Origin: Dimorphilus gyrociliatus
Taxonomy: Eukaryota > Annelida > Polychaeta > Dinophilidae
Assembly (NCBI GenBank): GCA_904063045.1
Contig: CAJFCJ010000083.1
Span: 1 to 64,000, forward strand
Length of the DNA: 64,000 bases
Direction of reading: 5' to 3'
Shown here: piece after piece, positions 55,776 to 64,000 of the stretch
How the letters are laid out: every line of letters starts with the position of its first letter
Position numbering within the stretch: the stretch's first letter is position 1
The notes under the pieces: generated by a model
Seen by the model: the letters and a program-made list of their open reading frames with translations, nothing else
Database searches by the model: none
What the model was told of the DNA's origin: nothing
Position numbers and translations under genes: made by a program

Positions 55776-56876
55776 ATGGAGATTTTTGAACCTTTGGCAA
55801 TAAATGCAAATCTATCACTACTTGAAAACTTTCATATTATTGAAAATACAATAAATGCTGACAAGAACATTTGCTTAGTAACCAGATTTCCTAAGTTGTA
55901 AGTCTTTTTTTTATTTTTCTCTTGAGCAACTCATTGAAACAATTTTTCAGAGCTCTTCATTATGAAACTATGATGTTTGTACCACTCTTTTTTGGTGTTA
56001 TTATTTTGAGTTATGATTTCATAATTGTGAAATTTAAATATCATAGTACTGAGAAAGATGATACCAGAGCAGGCCTGTGCATGTTGGCCATGTGGTCTTC
56101 ATCTCATCATTGTATTCTATATGTGTCATATAATAGTCTTTCATATTTTTGTTACTTGTGAATTATGAAACTGCTATATTTCGCCCTCCTAATCCTTTGA
56201 CCAATTGAACCCAAGCTTTGGGAAATGTATAAAAGGAAATACATTTCCCCAGCTTGTTAGTTCAGTTGTTCAACCGTTACCTGGCTGTTTAAACTTGCTT
56301 GTTAACTAGAAACTCATTGACTGAATACATAACCTTTGGATGAAATACTGGTGTTTTGTTGTTTAATTTCTACCAAAATTACATTTGTTAATACTGATTG
56401 TGGAGGAACTTAAAGGGTTTTACTAGAACCAGTAGTTTGGTCAGTTCATCAATCATTCAAAAAAACAAACAATTTTTATCTTTTCTTCTTCAAATGGATT
56501 TCTTGATATAAAGCTTGTACAATTTTTAATGTTTTACTACTAACTTTAATATATTTAAGAAAGAAGCTATGTTAAGCAATGACCTTGCCCTTTGTAATAA
56601 TAGAATCTATATTTTAATTTTTGAATATTTTCAAAATATTCTTGTATCTTTTTAGATTATAGAAATTTTTTATTCTTTAATGATAAATCATTAAGAAATT
56701 TGAAACATATTGTTGTTAAAAGTACTAATATAAGTGAGATTAGAAAGACAATTATCATATTCTGTCAACTTTTAAAAGTAATTCATTGTGCAAAATTTTT
56801 TATTGTCAATAGAATAAATTTAAATTGTTTGGAAAAGGTGAAAAATAAAAACAGCATTGAAATTTTAAACAATTAG
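55776..56876 (+). pseudogene. Scattered LRR-like exons with LTR-like repeat inserted
   Basis: 55776-55899 reads LAINANLSLLENFHIIENTI, then a possible GTAAGT donor; 56655-56876 (after ttttag) reads SLRNLKHIVVKSTNISEIRK, then ends in a stop. Both have the hydrophobic spacing of diverged RNI-type LRRs. Between them, 55922-56161 is an open frame with a membrane-like segment (FVPLFFGVIILSYDFIIV). A repeat copy at 56155-56425 interrupts the region. Low certainty. Confidence 0.3.
56155..56425 (+). repeat. Second copy of LTR-like repeat family
   Basis: Reverse complement of 40138-40420, including the segment gggaaatgtataaaaggaaa, which holds a TATAAAA suitable for an LTR promoter. No coding sequence is attached. 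Confidence 0.55.
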
Positions 56877-57524
56877 AAAAAAAATTGTTTGTCTGTGTCA
56901 GTGCCTAGGGAAAGTGTTTTAATAATTTTCAAAAAATGAAGATACAACAAACATTATGGATTTTGGATTAGTTGTTAGAAAACTATTACAACAATGTCAT
57001 AAGAAGTATATACTCTTTTGATGGTATATATCTGAGTAATAAAATTGAAACATGCAACTAAAAATTCACTTTTTGTAGTCTTAGAGTTAGGGTATTAAAA
57101 ACTAGGATTAACAGGGAGCTTGCTTTCTTCTTTCATCATACAAATTCATTTCTCTAGTTGAAGAATATATATCTCCATTTAAAATAAATAAAACAATTTC
57201 CACTAATTAAATATCCATTGGAAACCATTAAGAGAAATATTAAGAAAAATTACTCAATATGTTTAGAGTTGTACCAGAGTCACGGCAGAAAATTATTTGA
57301 AAACTTTTAGGAGGGTCTTCACCTAAGAGTTAGGTTTAGGGTTAGAACAAGGACTAAGGTTAGGGCAATAGCACAATTTTGTAAAACTTTCAGTTTTTTC
57401 TGATGGTATCTCATCTTTTGTATCTCTATAAAATTGTTATTTACTGTCACATGATCATTTTAGAATCAATTGTCTACTAATTAAAAAATGTGAAATGATT
57501 TATAGAATTAGAAATAAATCATTT
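56877..57524. other. Non-coding spacer, MITE-related piece at 57280-57410
   Basis: Begins cacggcagaaaat and ends ctttcagttttttctgatgg, with ttaggg-type interior: a diverged relative of the MITE family. No gene seen. Confidence 0.5.
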
Positions 57525-58430
57525 ACAAGAAAGGTGACAATTTAACTTCACAAAGATGTTGATCATCTGCCCAGAGTTGTAAATCTTTCTGTATTAAAAT
57601 CTCTTGAATTCTTCCTCTATTGCAAATGTAAACGCAAACTCTAAATGGGCTATTTGTATAGAATTCGGAATTTGAAAATTTACACTGTTTTAATGATTTA
57701 ATACAGCAGAAATTTTCTTGTTGGTTAAATGAGATAAATCTAAAATGACCAATAAAAATGTCTACATAATCATCTCTAGTATCTGCAGTGTGTTTACTTG
57801 TACAAATTTTGAAAACTGGTATATCTTCAGAGTTTCATTTAATATAATGCTGGATTGTAGATGTTTGTCTATTTGCGCAAGAACAATTAGCATTGTCATA
57901 GAAACAAGGAAGGTTATCATCTAAAACTCCATCAGTGACATTATTTCTGAAATAAAGCGTTGCCTTTACATTATCGCTCTTTCCGTAAAAATGTTTTTCT
58001 CGTAACTCTTAAATACGGCGAATGATGGTATGAAATCAGAAGTTAATACTCTCTCGCTGCTTAATCTTCTACAGTGAAATCGTTTAATCATTCAAATGTC
58101 GCTAAAAGCTGAAATTTCATAAATTCCAATAAATTTCCATTCTCCTCCTTCAGCAGATATAACAAATTTCAACCATTTTGTTTTTACATTTGTTGAAATT
58201 GTTGTCCAATTCGATGTTTTATTCATTTCCATAATGATTATCATCTCTTCATTTATGATATTTATGAATGGAATATCATTTTCCAAGGGTTGATTGACCC
58301 TGATTTCTCTTATGGTATTCTTATTAAATGTTTCAAGTTTGATAAAAGTCTCTATATCATTGCCATTTAGTATCCACATTTCATCAATATACACAACGGT
58401 ATCGCTAAATGCCGCTCTACAATTGCCACT
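57525..58430 (-). CDS. Galactose-binding-like secreted protein, minus-strand exons
   Basis: Three exons: 58423-58092 (after acceptor AATTGTAG, AFSDTVVYIDEMWILNGNDI, a beta-rich F5/8-like half domain); about 57945-57838 (NVTDGVLDDNLPCFYDNANC, then SCANRQTS); and about 57790-57525 (IGHFRFISFNQQENFC, FRVCVYICNRGRIQ, then a stop). The last exon is open for over 80 codons and corresponds to the Cys signature of the copies at 38230, 48730 and 54890. The N-terminal exon is not found. Probably extracellular and lectin-like; specificity unknown. Confidence 0.5.
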
Positions 58431-58552
58431 GGAGGCTGTACATATTCAACCCGATTCAATCTTTGCAACATTCTCATACCACGTGTCAAATAAGTTTGGA
58501 ATATAAATATTTTCAGCAAATAGAATAATTTAAAAATGTGCATTGTTCAACG

Positions 58553-58760
58553 GATGCGACAGAAAACGGCCCCAAAAGCATGGTTTTACCCTAACCCTAA
58601 ACCATCCCTAATGTATCCATAACCCTTTTTCATTACTCCTAACCCTTAGATGGGACCCCCTTAACTACAAATCAATAAATGTTTTTTTCCTCCTAACCAT
58701 TTCTTAACCCAAAATGCTGCCTTCAAATATCCTTCTTGGGGCCGTTTTCTGTTGATCCCT
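58553..58760 (-). mobile_element. MITE, second complete copy
   Basis: gcgacagaaaacggcccc at one end and ggggccgttttctgttg at the other, with ccctaaccctaa inside; it is the 52533-52745 element in reverse orientation with a CGG change in the terminal motif. Confidence 0.8.
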
Positions 58761-59744
58761 TGTTCAACTCTTACTTTGAAGTTCCTTCAGAAATAAAACA
58801 CAATGAATTATAAAGATTCTGTATTGAAAATATCAAACTTACCCCATAATGACAATATCTTGATTTGTATGAAATACAAAAGCTTTTATTTTCAAAAATT
58901 CATTACTCATGTTCCCCTCTCTCAGTACAAAAGGCAATGAAAGAATTCTTGAGTAAAGTTCACTATGATTGATTCATTTTCACTGTCATTTATTAAAAGC
59001 TAGAACAAAAACAAGTAAGAAATATGGACATTATATTAAAACTTCTCCTTTATTTTTCATTTTTAACAAGAAATAAGTTACAAATTTGAATTTAAAAGTG
59101 AAACATACATACAAAATGCCTTTAGACAACAATAAATCACAAGAGAATCTTGTTAGTTTTGTTGTATTCTAAAAGTAAAATTTAATTGGTGGTGTTCTTT
59201 TTTTAAATGGTAATTGCAAGAATAGTGTTGCTAAGCAACTGTTTTGTTTGCATATTCTTTATGTCTTTTGTATGATAAAAATCAGCAGAAATTGTAAATT
59301 CTTGGGTAACTATTGCTTTATTAATCCTTTAAATGTAAACTCATCTGCATATAGTCTACTTGTAAAGTTTACAATTCAAATATAAAAGTTGATTGTTGCG
59401 CATTTAAATAAAACAATGAATATTCACAATAGATCATTAATACATCACTTCCTCAACTATATAAAAAGATTAATCTTCAACACAAAGACTCAGCATTTTA
59501 TGCCAAAATCCATTTATTTTTTGTATATAAACTAACTTACAAATGTCCAAAAGTTATACATAAACAGCCGCTAGATGGCAGTGTACAATTCAGTTAGTTG
59601 CAATTGTCAAAATATAAATTTTGCACTTGGATCTTTATTTGATATAGCAGAAGTTTGTGTTGAACAGAAATTTTGATGTTGAAAGCATTTGTTGAAGTAT
59701 GTGTCCAATACATGGATAAACAATTCATTTTGGCCTCTAGAGAC
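58761..59744. other. Non-coding spacer
   Basis: AT-rich; no gene, known repeat or RNA gene recognised. Confidence 0.4.
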
Positions 59745-59968
59745 TTGGTTCGTTTTTGAGTATCAGAACAAATAATGATCTGGAAGGTTATCATCCGAGG
59801 CTTAATAAAATTGTTGGAGAAAATGTTTCTCTCTATTTAGTTATAGATGAACTGAAGAGGGAGGCAGACCTGATCAATCTCTACAAAAAGTTGTTAAGTG
59901 AAAGAAAAATAATTAGACTTCAGAGGAAGATTTCTACTCAAATTCAAAAAGATCTTTTCTTAATTTGA
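59745..59968 (+). pseudogene. MULE transposase C-terminal fragment
   Basis: LSIRTNNDLEGYHPRLNK matches AIRTNNDVEGWHRRMNEK at 36866 and continues to a stop at 59968. A short run of tttcatagacgttttctgtc motifs follows at 60185-60245, where the element end is expected. Confidence 0.7.
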
Positions 59969-60487
59969 GAAGATTTTAAAAAAGGTGAAATTAATGCCAA
60001 ACAGCTTCTGTAATTGTGCTGAGAATTGTACTATTGAAAACATATTGACAATTATTTGTTATCAATAAAACTTGATTTGAAAATACATAGAATTTCAGCT
60101 TAGTTTCCTAGTTGTTTAGAGACAAAGACTCAGAATACAGAAGAGTATAGTTTAAGCATAACTACAACTTATTAAAACACATGCATTTCCTATCCTTTCA
60201 TGGACAGTTTCTGTCCTTTCATAGACGTTTTCTGTCGACCCCTTGCTACATGATTGCATAATTGAAATCAAAATATCCAGATCTTTTTTTTTATAGCTTT
60301 TCAATGTCAAATTAATAAATTTGTCTCTTGCCATTAGTTTATTATCTCTAAATTGAAGTTATAGTTCAAAGAGTAGTTGTCTTTTTTGATCAAAGATTAA
60401 TATACAAAGGCATCCAAAGTGACAAGAGAATTTCATTTGATTTGCAAAATATTGTTTAGATACATTTACAATTATGTCATTTATTTT
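59969..60487. other. Non-coding spacer with MULE-end motif
   Basis: 60185-60245 carries imperfect repeats related to the MITE and MULE end motif (gacgttttctgtcgacccc). Nothing else seen. Confidence 0.5.
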
Positions 60488-60497
60488 NNNNNNNNNN
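60488..60497. other. Assembly gap (10 N)
   Basis: Ten n; the LRR coding frame to its right runs into it. Confidence 0.98.
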
Positions 60498-63400
60498 AAA
60501 AATAAGACAAAATAAATTTAGTAAAGTTGAAATTGTTGAGCAAAGGTAAAACATCACTGAAAAAATAAATGAATTGTTGAAAATTGAAGTGATTCAATAA
60601 CTTTTTAAAAGTGAAAATGTTACTTTTCAGAATTGATAAATCGAGCAATTGATTGCAAGAATTTGTTAAAAATCCATTCCTTTTACACTCGTCATTCAAA
60701 TTTAAAAATTGAATGAAACAGCAAAATTTAAATTTAGAGGTTTTCAATGTTTTTAGTGATTTCAAATTATAGAGATTAACTCTTTCAAATTCTTTTCCAC
60801 TGAATGAAATATTTTCAATGTTTAACAATTGCAAACTACTCAGAGAATTTAGGAAGTCTTTTGAATAGTATTTTAATTGAGAATTTGATAAATCAAAAGA
60901 TAATAGATATTTAAGATTAATTGAAGTATTCATTGAAAAGTTGAATATTTTTGAATAGCTGAAATCTAAATGTAATAATGAACTATGAAAGAGAAATTTA
61001 AAAGGAGAAAGAACTCCAAGTTGATTTTTGGAGAAGATAATCTGTTGAATTTTCTTAATATTTCTAAATTCACCAGAAGAAACTGAATATATTTGATTTT
61101 TTGTAAAATTTAAAATTATTAAATTATTAAGGCGTTGAATCATCTCTATATCTTTTAGTTGACCATTGAAAACTGTTAATTTTGTAATTTCTTCATTATA
61201 CGCTCCTATTATCATATTTAATGTTTGAACGGCGGGAAAATTTTCAAAAATTACACTCTTCCACTTGTATTTCAAACTTTTAATTGTTCTATTCAACATG
61301 CTCGTACAGTAGATAACCAGAAATGCTCTGCAATGACATTCTCTAGGGCAATTCTCTTCTTTAAAACTGCAAATATTTCTATCCAGATCATCAGCATAAT
61401 GGCAATTGTCTTTTGTCGATTTGGTTAAAGAATTTCTTGTGCACAACTCATACAAAGGTAGAAATGTATTTTGTCTTCTGCATTTGTATAACCCTCTTCC
61501 TATGAATTTAACTATTGGAAAAGTTTCATTTGTCAAAGATTAAGTGGAAAAATGCCTTAGCTTACAGTCTTCACACCCTTCTTCATCATCTCCAAATATA
61601 CATTGATTCACACCGTCGCAAATTAGGTTAGCATTTGTACAATATTGATAAAATTTGCATTTATATTGACCAGGTTTGCAAATCCAACTTTCGCAATTTT
61701 CCAACTCTCTCCAGGGAAAATAGTTTCTTGATGCGAGGAAACCAAAACTGTGATATCTTAGCTGACATCTAAACAATAATTTCCTATGTTCACTAATCAA
61801 TTCTATAAATTCACACACAAATTGAACTTTATAATAATCAAAAGGTCACTTTTTACTTACTTTGCTGAAGGATGCTATCTTCTATAGAATCTATTTTTAG
61901 TTGGGAGGGAAATTTAAGAAACAGCCCTAATGTTGTTTTTATAAATTTTATATGAATGAAACTTTACAATTAACTTTGGAAAAGAAGATTGACTTGAAAT
62001 TCCAGTTTTGATCAATATTAGTAGATTGCCGTGTCAACAATAAGGAATCATACATTGAAATCTCCACTCCTTTTTCTCTTAATTTCATATCATTGATATT
62101 TAATTCAAATTTCTTTGTTCTATAATCAAAATTCAAACTGTCGTAGTTGTCATCTTTGGAAAGAAAAGGTAAAAAATTGGGCTATTAAATTTCGATTAAG
62201 ACTTACGAGAACATATTTCTACATCGCTCCTATCGATACAATAAGGCATTTGAGCACATTGCTCAACATTTGGAATACACTGATTATTAACGCATAAACT
62301 AGATGGAGAGAAAAGGGAGAGGGTGAATGTAAACAGTTCTAATAGTTCCCTTACACTCTTTCAACCTTTTCTCCGGGAAGAGATGCACACTTCTCTGAAG
62401 CTATACATAAAGTGATTTTAATGCCTATTTCTAATATTTAGTTAAATAGAACCCACCGCAGTTTTCCTCATCACTTTTATCTTTGCAGTCGTCGATAAAG
62501 TCGCAAACAAGGTTAACACTTATACTTTGATTACCGTTTGAACAAAAGAATAGGTTCTCAGTTAATCTTGAACAATCTTTCTCATCCGAATCATCGCTAC
62601 AGTCGGAATGTCCATCGCATTCATATTTTATATTAATACAGAATCCGTCACTTTTGCATTGGAATAAAGATTGCTTTGAACAGCTTGTTACTTCTTCCTT
62701 GGCATTTAGATGAAAAATTTGGGGCAAGTCAACTTTCATATCTTTGTTTTTAGAATAGAATTAAAAATACGAATATTAGAATTTTTATTTACCAGTTTTC
62801 TTTTCGCAAATGATATATTTGAATAGCGGAGTTGAACAGTTAGTATAAATGAGTTCCAAATGATTGAATTCGCCATTTCTAGAGAAATATGGACACGCTG
62901 TCTTCAATTTGTTTAAATTGTCTGAAAAACTTTTTTTTTTCATTCATTTAAACAGATTATAGCATTTGCAAGAAAACAAACAGTTTTTTATTGTATAGTA
63001 GGCTTGTTGGCCAAAATCCTATGATATCAATAGGGACATTATCTCTATTAAGTAGAATCTCATTTTTGTAAACTGTATTGTTAACTCTATGCAAATGACA
63101 TTTATTGTTATTGGGATTAATTGCCTTATCTAATCTCTTACCTCTTCTTCAAAAAACCTGTTGTAGAAGGAAAAAACGAGAAGAAAGAGTATTTTGTTTA
63201 AGAGGTTAATAAAAATATAAAGTTTATTTTATACCAAAAGGAAAGATTTTTCAAAATCTCAGTATTCACTCTCATTTCAATAGTATTGATGATTAGAGAT
63301 TCTACAAGTCTTGCCTCATCTCTATGAGAAACACCAACCAATTTATTCTCACAAACACTGATACTTTTAGTATAAGATATAGGCTTATTAAATTTGCAAA

Positions 63401-63999
63401 CATAGTAACAACTATTCATATATATAAATTTTTCTAGACAGTTTCCAACACTCTTTGAACAATCCTTGGAATTGAACATTACATAATGTACATTCATAAA
63501 GCTAGATAATAAACGTACTATTATAACTAGATTTCGTTTTACTGCACATCAATTGAATACTCGAAATATGAAATCTACTCAACCATTCTTCCATGAAATG
63601 TTCAATTCTACACTTTTCAAAAGATTTGGCAAGCGTGCAATTAATTACAAAAAAGGCAAAATTTTTGTGTTTATTTTCCTTGAATAGATGAATTACACCG
63701 GCAGAAAAACCAAAATATTTGCAAGCCATTTACACTTGTTCGTAATCAAATTCAAAATACGAAGCTGGATACCAATAGTCATTGTAGAATATTTCAATCA
63801 TTCCAGTATATTTACTGCCATCGTCTATAACTGAACTATCTTTTACAATCTTCTCATTATTCTTTAATCTTGTCACAAAATCTTTTACTTGAGGTAATCG
63901 CTTATTACCGTCCAATAGAAAATGTCTGTTGATAGACTGTTTTAAGCATTGAATACCAAGAATTTGATGGTCAAAATAGCTATATCTCTTTTTCATTAA
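60498..63999 (-). pseudogene. Receptor gene 3: SRCR-like/CTLD/LDLa/LRR, 5' end outside window, 3' end at gap
   Basis: Minus-strand order: 63996-63502, SRCR-like (KYTGMIEIFYNDYWYP, then MACKYFGFSAG, and EKCRI) with an in-frame TAA at 63731-63733 between the two halves; 63497-63235 and 62936-62805, C-type-lectin domain (SCYYVCKFNKPISYTKSISV to YIICEKK); 62739-62455, two LDLa (CDGHSDCSDDSDEKDC, CDFIDDCKDKSDEENC); about 62298-62210, another LDLa (CIDRSDVEIC); 62147-61948, unassigned; 61818-61560, LDLa (CDGVNQCIFGDDEEGC); 61536-60498, a Cys cap and about nine LRRs ending in a CC...C...C hinge. The 7TM part expected by comparison with genes 1 and 2 is not found after the gap. Either a broken gene or one damaged by sequence error and the gap. 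Confidence 0.65.
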
Positions 64000-64000
64000 T

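Noticed and set aside
1-64000. tRNA, rRNA or other structured RNA genes
   Set aside because: None recognised by eye; a tRNAscan or Rfam search would be decisive.

Overview
The window comes from an AT-rich invertebrate animal genome. Short introns (about 50-80 bp where both splice sites can be read), secreted multidomain proteins and LDLa-LRR-7TM receptors show that it is metazoan. CBM14 plus thrombospondin plus C1q architecture and receptors of the GRL101 type suggest a lophotrochozoan; this is an inference, and no species is named.

Layout: 1-6066 is a truncated Ty3/gypsy provirus (element A, minus strand), inserted against an inter-alpha-trypsin-inhibitor heavy-chain-like fragment that is also abutted by a MULE-type transposon (6763-8496). 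8497-17979 is a full-length gypsy element (B, minus strand, 635-bp LTRs) with gag, protease, RT/RNase H, integrase, a second protease-like domain after integrase, an acidic linker and an env-like region. 18232-32499 is a head-to-head pair of large receptor genes with SRCR-like, C-type-lectin-like, LDLa, LRR and rhodopsin-type 7TM modules. Their outer parts form near-identical 3.2-kb inverted arms, while the 5' exons and the last exon have diverged. 33375-35335 is a complete two-exon secreted protein (2 CBM14, TSP1, 3 C1q-like domains).

36064-48300 is a graveyard of a solo LTR, MULE pieces, other dispersed repeats and unrecognised exons, plus an open 57-residue-repeat LRR frame (44845-46099). 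48394-58430 holds members of a small galactose-binding-like secreted family, an SRCR/LDLa fragment, an EGF-collagen gene with a decayed copy, a Tc1 remnant and MITEs. 60498-64000 is a third member of the receptor family, with an in-frame stop and an assembly gap at its 3' side.

Themes: (i) a local family of SRCR/CTLD/LDLa/LRR/7TM receptors beside secreted lectin-like, C1q and collagen proteins, compatible with recognition or immunity although function is inferred only; (ii) repeated retroelement and MULE insertion; (iii) visible assembly defects (homopolymer-deletion noise at 1-2128, a duplicated segment joined by one N at 9771, a 10-N gap at 60488). Exon limits are read by eye. No database search was possible.
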